Below are positions 1-12,762 of a stretch of 64,000 nt of DNA, piece by piece. Under the pieces are notes generated by a model that made no database searches, had not been told where the DNA came from, and worked only from the letters and a program-made list of their open reading frames with translations. The stretch's first letter is position 1; the number at the start of each line of letters is the position of its first letter. Source of the DNA: Epichloe hybrida (lineage: Eukaryota; Ascomycota; Sordariomycetes; Hypocreales; Clavicipitaceae); contig JAFEKR010000017.1 in assembly GCA_019022495.1 (NCBI GenBank), forward strand, positions 1,089,565 through 1,153,564, in the 5' to 3' direction. The position numbers and the translations under genes are program-made.

Positions 1-655
1 TTATATTAATTATAGTCTTTATAGGAAGGAAGATAGTATACTTAGTAAATTAGTCTATAATTACTAGAATTACATTGGTTTCTTGCTTACCTAGCCGTAT
101 TAGTAGTAAACTTATAATAAAGTCTATTAAGATCTTTACTTATAGTTACTTTAGTATTAGCAGTAATTTAAGGCTTCTATATAGGTAGTGCTACCTAGCT
201 ACTATATACTAGTATACTTTATAGCTAGATATATAGTCTAAAATAGCTTTACTTATTACTAGCTACTAATAGTAATATTTTAGTAGCTTAAGAGTGTGTT
301 TAGTTCTAAAGTAACCTACTAGTAGATTATTATAGTATAGCTATAAAAGCTCCTATTATAAGATAGGCTCTTGTGAAATAACTACCTAGTCTTTATATAT
401 TAGGAGGCCCCTTATACTACGTAACTATAGACTAGCCTTTCCCCTCCCTTTTACTTAGGAGTTAACCTTACCTCTGCGCTTTTATAAATCTAGATCTTAG
501 TCCTATGCCTTCTATAGTAGTTATACTAATGGTTTATTTGCTATAGATTAGTATGGATTTAGTAATATAATAGCCCCCTAAATTACTTATGCTATGCTAA
601 TATCTTAGATATATGCTACCTTCTCCTTAAAATCACCCTTGTTTAGCTAACTTAT
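1..655 (-). pseudogene. Gypsy integrase fragment (decayed)
   Basis: On the minus strand, around 120-240, a decayed YVxSCxVCQ-like segment precedes a stretch resembling the integrase core opening (DFI, then LVIIDQFTKYTIFLP). In Gypsy elements the HHCC finger ends in a CxxCQ motif just before that core, so this is the finger-core junction. Many Q codons are now TAA or TAG. The rest of the core lies outside the window. The link to the RT part is broken by the retroposon at 668-1413. Confidence 0.6.
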
Positions 656-667
656 TACTAGATTTAT

Positions 668-1413
668 CCCTCCCGGGCACGAGGTAAAACTGCTTAAATT
701 ATAGATCTCTATTTTTTAACACCTTTTCCAAATATCTAGCCTTCTTCTCCAGCTTTTTATTTCCCTTCTTCTTCTCACTTTTCCTAAATTCCTTAATATT
801 TTCTTTGGTTTTTTAAATTTCCTTTTTATCTAGAATTTCCTTAGATTTTTAGATAGCTATTAGGTTCTATAGCCTAGTGGTTATAGCCCCTAGCTTCTAG
901 TTACCCTTAGCTATACTATTTTTCTGATTAGTTAGTTGTTAATTAGTTAATAAGTAGCCCTTAACTTACCTATGAATTCGAATTAGAGTGGAGTCAAGTG
1001 AGGATAAGTTGTGTTTTTTTAGGGTTTAAGTTTGCCTTAGAGCTTTGAAGGATAAGTTATAAGATGGAAAAGATATAAAGAGATAGAACAAACACAGTCG
1101 TAAAGGAAGGGGGAATTACATTAATTTATGCTATAAGTAAAACTTAAATGGATTTAAGTTTAACTGCGGTCGTGAATTATAACTCTTACGTAATTATAGC
1201 CACAAAGTTTGTTATAAACTTTGTATTAACTTTTCAGCCCCTAAATTTATGGCTTAAAGCTTATTTCTTTTATGTTTTACCTAACACTATAGTAATTATT
1301 GAATTTGGTTGTTATATGTGGCACTAGCTAGGTATTACTAGTAATTCTTTTGGTTCCTTGAAAATTAGATGCATTGGCCACAGCCAATGACCCCAAAAAA
1401 AATTAAAAATCAA
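668..1413 (+). mobile_element. Short retroposon 'Y1' with A-rich 3' end and 13-bp target duplication
   Basis: This 746-bp insertion is flanked by direct repeats TTACTAGATTTAT (655-667 and 1414-1426). Its left end is GC-rich (CCCTCCCGGGCACGAGG) and its right end is A-rich (CCCCAAAAAAAATTAAAAAT). Long variable target duplications and an A-rich tail indicate target-primed insertion of a LINE or SINE type, on the plus strand. An inverted second copy lies at 14940-15715. The antisense strand shows a lysine-rich decayed reading frame, probably meaningless. No RT domain was found, so it is non-autonomous or a truncated LINE. It sits inside the Gypsy pol region and is therefore younger than that element. 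Confidence 0.7.
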
Positions 1414-1989
1414 TTACTAGATTTATAGCAGCTAACTAGCCTTTTACCTAGGCTACTCTTGCCTTAGTAAGTTCTAAGACTAGTGTTATGCTATAACTTC
1501 TTTAATATATTAGTACTTTTTCTTTTACTATAAAGATATTGACTATTTTCCTTTAAAGCTCTAGTAGGAGCACCCTATTTAATATAGGTTTACCCTTATA
1601 ATTAAACCTTCTTAATAGTGTATTTATAAGGTTACTCTTCCCTAGTCTATGCTTAATTATAAAATAAAAAGGGTAGAGGAATATATACTATTATACTTAT
1701 CTTTTATTTAGCTTCTACTACCTTATAAAGGTTTATAGGTTATAATAGTCTAATAGGACCTCTATAAGTATCTCTATACCTTTAATATAATATTACTAGT
1801 GTTTAAATAACTTTACTATAGTAAGTAACTCTTAATTAGCTATACTATAGTTATATTTAGTGTCTATAAACTTCCTTAACTAAAAGGCTACTAGATACTA
1901 ATAGCCCTTATTATCCTACTAAGATATGATCCCTACTATTATGAAAATTAAGGTATTTATCTTAATATATACCGCTTAACTTAGGTTAT

Positions 1990-3560
1990 AGTGTTAGAGT
2001 AGAGGCGCTTGCTAAAAGGTATCTTTTAGCTAGTTAAATGCTAACTACTCCTTTTCTCTAAATATAAACCTCCTAGTCTTGATACTATTTTAACTACCCT
2101 TTATTAGTGTATAAAGAGGTGCTATAATCCTAGAGTATTTATAGATAAACTGTTAATAGAAGTTATAAAATCTAAGTAATAACTATATATTCTTAAAGCT
2201 TATAGGCTCCTTCTATTCCCTAATTATATTAACTTAGCAAGTATTTATTAATATCCTATTAATAAAGAGAATAAACCCTAGGAATTCTACTAACTCCTTA
2301 TAGAAAGAGCACTTAGAGGGTTTTATATATAGCTTTACTAACCTTATATACTCTAAGACTTACTTAATATATTTAGTATACTTCTCTTCTATCTTAAAGA
2401 AAATTAAGATATTATCTAAATATACTATATAAATAGTGTTAACTAGCCTATAAAGTACCTTATAGATATAGCTTTAAAAAGTAGCTAGGGTATTAGTTAA
2501 TTTTAAAGGTATTATAAGGTACTTATAGTGCCTATAATATATATAAAAAGCTATCTTCTACTTATTACCCTCTTTTATATAAATCTAGTAGTATATATCC
2601 TTAATATTAATCTTTAAAAAGAAATAGGCCCCTTAGTATTAATTAAGGATCTTTAAAATTAGGGGGAGAGCGTAGTAATTCTTCTACATTATCTTATTAA
2701 GTCCTTAATAGTTAATATATAGCTAAAGCGTTCTATCCTTCTTTAGCATAAATAAAATAAGCACGCCTACTAGGCTCTTTAAGGGTCTTATCTAGCCTTT
2801 CTTTAGGTTATTATTAATATATTCCTAGAGCTCCCTAAGTTTACCTTAGGAGAGAGAATAGATTAGTTTATATAGGGGTATAGCTCCTAGTATAAAATTA
2901 ATTATATAGTTAGTTAACTTCTTTAATAGGAGACTCCTTACCTTATCTAATGTAAATATGTCTTTAAACTTATGTAGTTCCTCTAGGATATTTTTAATAG
3001 TTTTATATGCTTTTACCTTCTCTTTATCTTTAAGGGGTATAAACTTATCTTCTATAATACCTATAATAGCATATACTATTATCTTATTATATATTACCTT
3101 TATAAACTTATAGGGAGTTAGTAGTAAAAAAGCTACCCTTCTCTTTTTAAACTACTATTCTTATAAGTATAAGTATAGGTATATATATTCTTTTATAAGT
3201 GTATGTATTCTAATTAATATAAGGCTTCCCTTTGCTCTTAGGTCTTTATTAATAGCTATATATAGTAACTTAAGGTTTTTCTCTTTACCTTATAAATCTT
3301 TAATTATAATAAGTACCTTATAGATACTATATTAGGGAACTATTAAAGCCCTTACTACCTTTAAGATAGGTGCTATGGCCTTAGCCTAATTAAGCTTATA
3401 AGTCTATGTAAATTAAGCGCTTATAATGTTAATCTTAGCGTAACTATTAAGATTTACTACTGTTTTAATATCTTTATACCTATAAATAGTAACTAATGTG
3501 TGAAATTAGCGTCCTACTAGTACCCTAGTGTCTAAGGTAAAGGTAAGGGCTTTTACTTTT
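1990..3560 (-). pseudogene. Gypsy protease / reverse transcriptase / RNase H region (decayed)
   Basis: The minus-strand translation contains an RT-like fingers-palm stretch (KEPSRRAYFIYAKEGQNAL, about 2700-2800), then VLYRLVNTIYIVYLDNILIF near 2400-2460. The last is the Ty3/Gypsy active-site box YLDDILIF with the second Asp changed to Asn, as a RIP GAT to AAT change would give. RNase H should follow at about 1990-2380 and protease should precede at about 3100-3560. These two are inferred from element order rather than read from motifs. Multiple nonsense codons make it non-functional. Confidence 0.65.
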
Positions 3561-3569
3561 ACCTCTAGG

Positions 3570-4740
3570 AGTTTTCCTAACTCTCTTACTAGTCTTTCCT
3601 TAGCTTATTATAATTATAAATAAAATACTTAGTATTACTATAATTATAGCACTACCTTTTTCCTTAGGGTCTATTATTATTTAGGTAAGTAGCTAGGGTT
3701 CTCTCCTTATTCTTATTCTTATCTCTTTAGTCCTTATTTAGCTAATACCCTTATAGGGAATTACGCCTTTAGTGTTAAGCTACCTTATATAGGCCCTTCT
3801 CTTTTAAATTATTTAGCTTTTGTTTATTCTTTAATATTACCTCCTAGAATCGCTAGGCGAGTTATATAATATCTTCTTATGTTAGGCTAGTAATGTTTAT
3901 ATGTAGGTTAATATAATTTTCTAAGTTAGAAATTAACTTTATAAAGAATATAAGAGTATAGGTTTTCTCTAGAGCTTACTTTAGGTATTTCTCTAGTGAA
4001 TCTAGGTAAATACTAAACTTAATAGAACTCTAACCTTCCTTTTGCTTTATATTCTTTAGTTATATAGCTATTTATGTATTATAGCTTATAAAGTCCTTAA
4101 GTAATGTAAGGGTCTATTCCTAGAACTTATCCTAATTATCCTTAGGGTAATTATAGCTATCAGCTAGTTATTCTTTAATATATTAGTCCTATCTAGCCTA
4201 ATAGTTTATATATATATAGTTAAGTGTAAAGAGGATTTTCTAGTTATCTTAATAATACTTCTTCTTTACTCCCTTAAAGGTATAGTTAAGGTTATTAAGC
4301 TATATCTTATGCTTCTATAAGTTTATAAGGTATTAGAGTTTTATAATATTTTAGACCTTAATCTCTTAGCTACTAAGACTTAAGGATATACTATCCTTTT
4401 AGCCCCTTTTTACTAGCTCCCCTTTTCTATAGAGTTATATTAAGTTAGTAAGCTTTTATTCTTACTCCTATAGTTCCTTAAGTTACTTAAGCTAGGTAAT
4501 TTACTCTTTAACTAATACCTCTTTTACCCTTATAATAGAGAATTTAGCCTTAGATAAGGTTCTTATAAAATATAGTATATTACTAGCTATAGTGTTACCC
4601 TTATTTAATAAGTCCTAGGGAATATATAGTATTACTCTAGTAGATTAGGTAGTTCTCCCTCTTATATTACTCTTAGGTAGCTAGTAGGAGAAGCTTTAGA
4701 ATTATAAGAATAAAGGGATAGCTAGGTAAGAGATATAAGG
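3570..4740 (-). pseudogene. Gypsy gag fragment with CCHC zinc knuckle (decayed)
   Basis: At 3610-3651 the minus strand reads CYNYSNTKYFIYNY. Its spacing exactly fits the nucleocapsid knuckle CX2CX4HX4C, with three of the four ligands changed to Tyr as RIP predicts (TGT/TGC to TAT/TAC, CAT/CAC to TAT/TAC). Sequence to the right, upstream on the minus strand, would be the rest of gag. It is full of stops and recognised by position only. The N-terminus and start are not identifiable. Confidence 0.6.
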
Positions 4741-4900
4741 GCGCTTATATATTAACTAAAGCTTACTAGGTCTAAGTATATTATACGTGCGAGTCACTAA
4801 CTTATAGCTAGTGGCTTGCTAGTGTTACGTGGACCTAGCCCTATAGCGTGGTGCACTAGCAGGGTGCACCTGTGTTGTAAGTGGGGCCTCACACTTAGCT
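4741..4900. other. Less mutated segment between Gypsy remnant and next gag remnant
   Basis: About 4780-4900 keeps CpG and CpA dinucleotides that are almost absent on both sides, with paired GTGCAC motifs around 4850-4870. It could be leader or LTR of the Gypsy element. A second copy was not found in the window to prove an LTR. Confidence 0.3.
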
Positions 4901-6484
4901 ACTATTATTTTCTTTACTAAAACCAAGTTCTATTAGGTACTAGTTAATATTATTATCTTTAGCTAATTTAGAATCATTATTACCTTTATACTATATTAGG
5001 AATATATTATATAAAGAAGCTATTAAGTCCGTGCAGGAGTGATTCTTAAAGCATTAGAACGCCTTCTTCTAGTCCTTATCTAAGTGCTTAGTTAACTAAT
5101 AACCTTCTTTACTATATATATAACACTTTTTTAAGTAGTAAGGCTTACTCTTTAATATAAATTAACTATATTAGGCTTCCTTACCTTTCCTATTATACCT
5201 ATAGTTAGTCTAAAAGTGTTCTTTAGTGCTAGCTTCTATAGGAAACTACTATTAATTAATTAAGGCTTTAGATTTGCTAATTAATATCCTTATTTATTCA
5301 TAAAAGCATTAGAGGTTAATAAGAGAATTAATAATATAGGCCCTATATTCTAGGATTCCTTTATAAGCATTTAAAATCTAACTATAGAGATCTAATTCTA
5401 ACTATAATCTATAAGGATTTGCCCTTTATAAATTTAAAAGCTTTATTATAAGGTCTTTAAAGCATTTAATCTTTAATTTATTAGGGTTCTCTTAGATAAT
5501 TATAAGTAGCTATAATTTTCCTTATAATAAATAGTTTTTCTAATACATATTATCTATCTTAAACTTCTACCTAATCCTATAGATAAGAGTTAGGAGATCT
5601 TAGGGGTCTCTTTAGCCTAAAAGGTTCTCTAGAAAGTACTAGAGAGGTCTTCCTTTTAGTATAAACTTAAAGCTATAGCCTAACTATTCTTATATAATAC
5701 CTAGTATCTTATACTTTCTTTAATATGTTAAGAGCTTAATATTAAGAATATTATACTCCTTAGCGCTATACTTAATACTCTTATTATTATAAAACTTATT
5801 AAGATTAAGTAATTACTTTAATAAGGGTTAGCCTATCTCTTAAGGGGGAATAGGGATAAATAAATATTATAGAAGGGGTGCTATAGTTTTAGGCTATAGA
5901 GGGGGATTATAATACCTTACTATAGGAGGGGAAGTAAGGGGAGTCTAGGCTTATAGTTAAGGGCTTATAATAAGGGGATTACCTTTACTATTATACCTTT
6001 GCCTTATACTTAGTATACTTAGGGATTAATATAATAGAATCTAGGAATAAAATAGGAGTAGTTATAATAGTTAAGGGGATTAGGGAGATTATAAATTAAT
6101 TAGTTAATCTTTAAGAAAAGGGATAATAATAGGGAGAAGGTCTTTATAGAAGTCTTTTTCTACTATTTACTTCTTAAATATAGAATACTTCCTTTTAACT
6201 TTCTATATCTTCTCTTTCTTCTTATTATAGAATCTTTATAGCTCTAGGATTTGCTATTTAGAATATGTCTTACTTCTATTCTCTAAAGTTATTATTAAAG
6301 ATAGTAAACAGGGTTTGTAGGTATAGGTTCTTATATTTATAAGTTACTTTCTTAATAAGAATCTAAGCTATAAGTTCCTTAGGGGTAGTGTTTACCTTAA
6401 GATTAAATAATTCCTTATTTTCTAGTGCTTATTATATAATATATTAGTGTAAATCAGAGGTAATATACCTAAGGAGGTAAGTTA
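4900..6484 (-). pseudogene. Copia gag fragment, family-2-like (decayed)
   Basis: The minus strand at about 4990-5100 reads QLTKHLDKDQKKAFQCFKN once stops are read as Q, then a SLYNIFLIQYKG segment. Both match the segment after the zinc knuckle in the family-2 Copia gag of this window (LKHLEKNYKKA near 19285-19320 and the FLIQYKG segment that follows). Further right the minus strand is proline-rich, as upstream gag is in the element at 54815-61103. No protease or pol follows on the left, so only gag remains. The family-1 Copia LTR begins at 6485 and truncates it. Confidence 0.5.
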
Positions 6485-7287
6485 TGTTAAAAATAAGACC
6501 TATTTTTAGCCCTTTTCTAGTTAAAGAACCTTCTTATTACTAGCTTGCTTTGCAAGTCTGACAGCTGCACTGCAGCTGTCAACGGTCGCGAGGGCAGCTG
6601 TTAACAGCTGCGACTGACCGTGTGGATAACTAATTAGTTAATTGCGTTATGGCTGCAAGTGTGGCTATAACCACGCCACTAGTAATTAGGTAAGCTAGGG
6701 TGACGTAAGCTAGGGTGACGTAAGCAGGTTACCCTACACATAACTTACCCTATAGCTATCTTTAACAACGATTTTCTCTTTATCTAGAGGTTATACAAAA
6801 GTTTCACATATAGCAAATTAAAGCTTAAAGATAGGGCTTTCTCTTTATATAAGGTTATTTTTTAGACTAAAAGTTAGTGTATACGGGTTGCTAGCTAGTA
6901 TAGTGGTGAGTCGATTTTTTGGTTTTTGCATATAAATGAATTTTGCAAAAAATCAAAAGTGGCCTGTAAGACCTCGTTAGCGGCCCGGATCCACTAATAC
7001 GGTTAGTAAGTCTATGAGAGAAAAAAGATCTTTTTAACTAGCTAGATAGCTAGTCCTCTTAACTAATAACAGCCGCATTACCTGTATAACATATCTAAAA
7101 TTAATTCTATTACTCTATAAGATATTATAAAAGTAATCTAAATTAAATTCTATTAGTTAATAACTACTATAACCTTCCGTTATGTTGCGTTAATTAATTT
7201 AACGTTACAGCCCTATTAGTCCCTGACCATAGAGCTTGCACCCGTACAGCTATTGCTAGCTAGCAACTAGCTCCCTATATTTCAATA
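6485..7287 (+). repeat. 5' LTR of family-1 Copia copy 1
   Basis: It begins TGTTAAAAATAAG and ends TTTCAATA, 803 bp. The same boundaries occur in all four family-1 LTRs of the window. Compared with the 824-bp LTRs it lacks 21 bp inside a CAGCTG-repeat segment near 6590-6610. It carries a 23-bp palindrome (6559-6581) and tandem copies of a 15-bp unit containing TGACGTAA (about 6696-6727), candidate promoter elements. Confidence 0.9.
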
Positions 7288-7299
7288 GGTTATAAGCCT
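7288..7299 (+). other. Primer-binding site, half-tRNA(iMet) type (mutated)
   Basis: GGTTATAAGCCT directly follows the LTR. The better copy (34439-34450) has GGTTATGAGCCC in the element's sense. That is complementary to the anticodon arm of initiator tRNA-Met (GGGCTCATAACC). Differences fit RIP. Confidence 0.7.
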
Positions 7300-7345
7300 A
7301 GCTCTATTACTATAGATTCCTTTTAGGTTACTTTGTGTGCGAATT

Positions 7346-7587
7346 TAGAAGACTTCCCTTCTATAAAAAAGGAAGGACCCGCGAGATAGAAGCTTTTTCC
7401 CTCCTATAAAAAGGAATTAATTACGAATAAAGAAGCTTTTCCCTTCTATAAAAAGGAATTAATTGTGGTTATAGAAGACTTCCCTTCTATAAAAAAGGAA
7501 GGACGTGCGAAAAAGGAAGTAATTCTTTTCTATAAAAGGAATTTCAGTACGAGCATAGAAGCTTTTCCCTTCTATAAAAAAGGAAAA
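7346..7587 (+). repeat. Leader tandem repeat array upstream of gag, copy 1
   Basis: Degenerate tandem units of about 75-80 bp, each holding two copies of a CCCTTCTATAAAAA(A)GGAA motif, fill the leader up to the gag ATG at 7588. The array is cleaner in the other copy (34155-34395). Confidence 0.75.
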
Positions 7588-10500
7588 ATGGATACTAAAG
7601 GAAAGGGAAAGGGATCTATTATCCCTAACCCTAGTGCGCAAGAGGTTCTTAATAACTAGCTAAAAGAGTAGGCTATTAAGCAATAAGCAACTATAGACTA
7701 GTTATTAGAGAAGCTAGAAAGCCTATCTATAACTGTAAATAGTTGTATAGAGAGTGTGAAATCTAATAAGCCCGCTAGTCAGCAGCAAGATCAGCAGCCT
7801 ATTCAAGAAAATCAAGCTGAATCTAGCTTTGTACAAGCAACCTTTAACAATTCAATTATTAAGGAATTTAATAAGAGGGTTTATAGTTTTCTAGAGACTA
7901 CTAGGCTTAAAGGAGCCGAAAATTTCGAACAATAGAAACAAGCCCTAACTATCTAATTTAGAGCTTTAGGTATGCCTAATTTTCTAGATAATCCGGAGAG
8001 TTCTAGGGCGCTAGGGGATCCGGATCAAGCTATTATCCTTATATTATTAAGGGATAGTTATACGGAAGGACCTTAAGCCGCTATAACTTAGCAAAAATCA
8101 CCTAAAGAAGCCTATAATTTACTTGTAAGGCAATATTCACATAGCGTTGAAATCCAGAGGGGGTCCCTATACTTAGAATTTCATAACCTGAATTTTCAAG
8201 AGTTTAAGGGGACTTTAGAATCCTTTAATGTAGTCTTTAATAATTTACTAGCTAGATTATTAATTTCTAGGGTCCTGATTGCTCCGATAGATCAGGTTAA
8301 TTAATATCTTTAATCCCTAAAATCAACCTTCCCTTAGTGGGCTAAGAGGCAACGATTTAGCATGCGCACAAATAGGGCTATAGGGGCTCCCCTAGAAGCC
8401 CTAAATCTTCAATTTTTAATGGCAGACCTTCTAGCAGAACAGAGGGATAAATTATCTACGGTATCCAAAGCCCTAAATTATAGGGCTAAAAACCTTAAAA
8501 AAGGGGCTAAGGATAAAGACAAAGCCCCTAAGGATTAGAAGAAGAAAGGAGGCTCTAAAGAAAATAAGGGCTCTTCTAATTCTAATTCTTCTTTTAATAA
8601 GAAGAAGAAGAAGAAGCAAAAAGGTTAAAAATTAGATAAAAAGGATAATAAAGAGACCTCTAGAGAGGGATCTTTTATGCTAGGAAATTATAACCTTTCT
8701 AATAGTGCTCTTAAACCGTACAAGAAGCCTAGCCTTTATAAGACTAGTTATAAGAGCTCTAGTGATAGTAGCTCTAATTCTAGCTCTAGTGAATTGGATA
8801 ATGAAAATCAAGAAATTAAAACCTTAAATGGTTTTAATTATTATAGCAAAGACATGAAAAAGGCCTTATTATATAATATAGGTTTGACTATACATATTAT
8901 TAATTCTAGGGAGGTCTTTAGGGATTATACCCCCTATAAAAAGGGGGAATCCGACCCTATTATAACTAGTGGTGGCCCTATTTACGCTAAGGGTCATGGT
9001 AGTGCTATTTTTAAGGTCTTATATTAAAAGAATCCTAATAAATATAGGACCTTAGTGCTTAAAGATGCGCTATATTTTCCTTAGCTTAATATTAATATAG
9101 TTAGTGGACTTACGCACTATATATCTAGTGGTTGCCTTATAAAAAACCTACTTTATCTTAAAGATAGGTCTTGTATTGCAACCTTAGATATAGAAAAACA
9201 TGGTTTTTTCTTTCACGTTAAAAACCAATCTACGCCAAAGTTATCTAAAGGGCCCTGTAATAACTCTTATTACATCTAACCTTTTACCTACGCCGCTTTT
9301 AAGGGTCATAGTTACCCTATAGAGGTTTAAATTCCCTCTAAAAAGCCGGATTAGGCTTCTGATTTAGACGAAATCGACGAAAATAATGATAATATTAAAG
9401 AAATCATACGGGATGATTTAGAGGAATTAGTCCCTTCTTCTTCGCCTATAGCCCTAGGTTAGGTCCCTTATAAATCTAAGGAAATAGATTTAGGGGTGTT
9501 AGAGGGCCCTAGTAAAGGAAAAGGGTCCCTAATACCTCTCCAAGAGGCCTGTGGTTCTTAAGGGGCCTAGCAGGGGACTAGTGAAGAGGGCCCTAGTCTA
9601 GATCCTAATTTAGACCCTAAGGATCTTTAATATCAACGGTTATTAGAACTAGCTAGCCTATAGCATATACGATTAGGGCACCTAAGTCTTCCTTTGCTAA
9701 AGAAAACTAGCCTTATAACTAAAGGAATCCCTGATTTTTCTAAAATTAAGGATAAGGACTTTAGATGTATTGCTTGTAATCAATCTAAGGCAGTTAGAAG
9801 ACCTAGGAAATTAGCTATCCCTAACCCCCCAAGAGCTCTAGATTGAATAGAGGGGGATACGCTAAAAATCAGCCCCACGCCGTACAATAAGCAGTCAATT
9901 TACTTATTTCTAGTTAATTGAAAGACTAGATATAAGTGGGTTATCTTATTACCTAATAAGGAAGGCCTAACTGTTTATAAGGCTATTAAAGGCTTCTTTA
10001 GAGGGCTTAAAAATCAACTAGGTCAATATCCTAGGCATCTTCACTTTGATGGGGGCTAGGAAATTGATTCTAGTTGTCAAGCTTGGTTAAATTCTAAAGG
10101 GATTAAATTTACGACTTCTAGTCCCTATATCTATGAGCAAAATAGATTAGCAAAGCGTTCAATTCGTACTATTCTAGATCGATTAAGGGCTACTATCCAG
10201 TGGGCAAAATTACCGTTATTTTTATGGTGTTTTGTATTACCTGCAGTTGTTAACCTTATTAATATAACTGCTAATACCACTAAGGATAAAAGCCCTGAAC
10301 AACTATTATCTAGGGAGCTAAATCAGCCTTATATAACTGATATTAGTAGTATTAGAGCTATAGGATCTTATTATGAGGTTCTAATCCCCCTGGAAAAACA
10401 ACCTAAAGCCTAGAAGTTAGCAGCTAGGACTATCCCTAGAAGACTTTTAGCTACACTAGGTTCTAACACCTACCTAGTGTACATCCCCTCTAAAAGGCTA

Positions 10501-12552
10501 GTTACAAAGACTAGCTTTATTAAGATTATAGAACCTATAGGCCCTGTTTCTAAAGGCTTACCTAGGATTTCTATAGGGGATAACCCTTTAGAGGGGGAAA
10601 ATGATCTAGAAAATAAAAATCAATAATATCTAGACTAAGGTTCAAAGGATTATCCTATAGATAACATAGGTATCCCTGTAGGTCAAGAAAAACCACTTAT
10701 AGGCCCCGAAGAACACCCTAAAGGCTTAATTCTAGCGGATCCTATATAGGCGCAGCCTATAACTTAACTAGGAAATCAGATTTCAACTTTGGACCTCGAT
10801 TTTGACAAAATTATCGATTTCAACCCTAATATTAACCCTATGGATGTTAATATTAGTTCCCCTTCTTCTCTAGATTTCATAAAAGAAATCTGCTTTAAGG
10901 TATAGGAGAAGCTAAAGGAAAAGAATCCTATTAGCCCTAAGCCTAAGACCTGGAAGCAGGCTATATCTAGCCCTGAAAGGGATAAATGGATAGAAGCCAC
11001 GTATAAAGAATACGAATAGCTTCTAAAGGCTAGTACTTTTAAATTTATAGGGAAAGATCAAATCCCTAAGGGCCGAAAAGTACTAAAGAATAGGCTTGTT
11101 TATAAGCTTAAAAAGGATAAAGAAAATAATCCTTTAAAATATAAGGCTCGACTCGTTACTAAGGGATTTATGCAAATCGAAGGCCTAGATTACCTAGAGA
11201 CCTTCGCTACCACAAGCATTCCCCCTAGCTAGAGGATTTTACTAGCCCTAGCGGCTTAGAATAACTGGGAAATCAAATAAATTGATTTTATAGGAGCTTT
11301 TCTTAATAGTAAGCTATAACAACAGATTTATATAGTTATTCTAGAAGGGTTTATTGAATTCCTTGAGGCAAATCCTAAACTAGCTAAATTAGCTAGAAGT
11401 TTTAGCTAGAAACCTTCTAAAGATCAAGTAATTTTATTACAGAAGTCTTTATACAGCCTAAAATAAAGCTCAAGGGAATAGCAACAAGCGCTAATATTAG
11501 TGCTTAAATCCCTAGGATTTAACCCTTTAATATCTAACCTAGCTATCTTCTTTAATCCTTTAACCAAAACCTTCATTATTACGTACGTTAATGATAATCT
11601 TCTAATTAGACCGGATTTATCTTATATCCAAAGGCTTAAAAAGGAACTTCATAAAGTCTATCTAATAGAAGATAGGGGGCCTGCTAAATTCTTCTTAGGG
11701 GTTCAAATTATACGAGATAGGCCTAATAGAATACTGAAAATTCATTAATCTTAGTATATATTAGAAGCCTTAAAACGATTTAATATGCTAGATAGTAAGC
11801 CTATTAGTATACCTCTTTAGCTAGGTGTTTTAGCTACGCAAATAACTAAGCTTTTAATAGCTAGCGAAATCAAGCTTTATTAGTGCATTATAGGGACTAT
11901 AATGTACCTAATATTGCTTACAAGGCCTGATACAGCTTTTACACTATAGTGGTTATTTACTACACTAGCTAGCCCTTATATAGAATACCTAAAAGTAGCT
12001 AAAAATCTGCTAAGGTATCTATTAGGGACTAGATTCCTTACTATTATCTATAGGGGAGACCCTAAAGGTTTAGTTAGCAAAAGCCTAATAGGTTATTACA
12101 ATAGTGATTTTACAGGGGATAAAAAGACCTCAAAATTAACCTATGCTTATCTATTTAAGCTAGCTAGCGGACCTATTAGCTGGAAATTAAAGAAAGCTAG
12201 TATAATAGCTCTATTAACACTAGAAGCTGAAGCTAATGCTATCTGCGAGACCTTCCGGGAGCTTTAGTGGCTTCAGGGCTTATTTAAGGAGCTAAATACC
12301 CCTATTTCTCCCCCTATCCAGATATATTGCGATAATTAAGGCGCTATAACTACTGCTTATAACCCTGCTTTACATAGTTATACAAAGCATACATTACTAA
12401 AGTTTAACTATATTAGGTAACAGGTTTTAGAGGGTTTAGCTAAGATTAAATATCTAGATACAAAGTCAATGCCTGTAGATAGTCTTACGAAACCTCTTTC
12501 TAGACCTCTTTATTAGGCTTTTATTAAGCTTTTAGGGCTTAATAATTATTAA
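7588..12552 (+). pseudogene. gag-pol polyprotein pseudogene, Copia family 1 copy 1
   Basis: Same start (MDTKGKGKG) and same end (LGLNNY, stop) as the copy at 29190-34154, and the same 1655-codon length, but with dozens of in-frame stops. Longer surviving stretches are 8677-9027 (end of gag plus protease, with catalytic DTGS degraded to NIGL) and 11500-11748 (RT, with YVDD degraded to YVND). The integrase glutamate site (LAERS in the intact copy) reads LAKRS near 10150. Protein function is certainly lost. Both nonsense codons of the better copy also occur here, at about 9352 (PD-stop-ASD) and about 10058 (DGG-stop-EID). Confidence 0.93.
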
Positions 12553-12754
12553 ACTAACAACTAATTCCCTTCAACAGGGAACCAAAAACAACGTTAAAAA
12601 GGGAGCTATATTTAACAATAGCTAGGAATTCAAAAAGGGGGCTTTTTTCATATTTTCCTGTTTTTCCCTTTTATCTGTTATTATCAAAAGTTATTGATTT
12701 TTCCTTATAGTCTCTTTGTACACTTCTAATTGCTTTTAAATGTAATTCTTTTGT

Positions 12755-12762
12755 AAAGGGGG
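12755..12762 (+). other. Polypurine tract, copy 1
   Basis: AAAGGGGG lies immediately before the 3' LTR start TGTTAAAA, where plus-strand priming of LTR elements takes place. Confidence 0.75.

Larger units (their letters stand above)
1..4740 (-). mobile_element. Ty3/Gypsy LTR-retrotransposon remnant, RIP-degraded, cut by the left window edge
   Basis: Reading the minus strand and allowing RIP-type stops, the order is gag (right), reverse transcriptase, then integrase (left, running off the window). That RT-before-IN order is Ty3/Gypsy, unlike the Copia elements in the rest of the window. Supporting pieces are a gag zinc knuckle at 3610-3651, the RT active-site box YLDN at 2411-2422 and an integrase-like DFI...LVIIDQFTKY stretch at about 1-120. 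No open frame survives. A short retroposon (668-1413) interrupts it between RT/RNase H and integrase. LTRs were not identified; the less mutated stretch at about 4780-4900 may be leader or LTR. Class is well supported, boundaries are approximate. Confidence 0.75.

Noticed and set aside
865..885. tRNA-like A box (TAGCCTAGTGG) in Y1 suggesting a SINE promoter
   Set aside because: It lies about 200 bp inside the element and no B box follows at the proper distance.
7465..7587. N-terminal extension of gag upstream of MDTKGKGKG
   Set aside because: It translates the leader repeats and is not open in the better copy.
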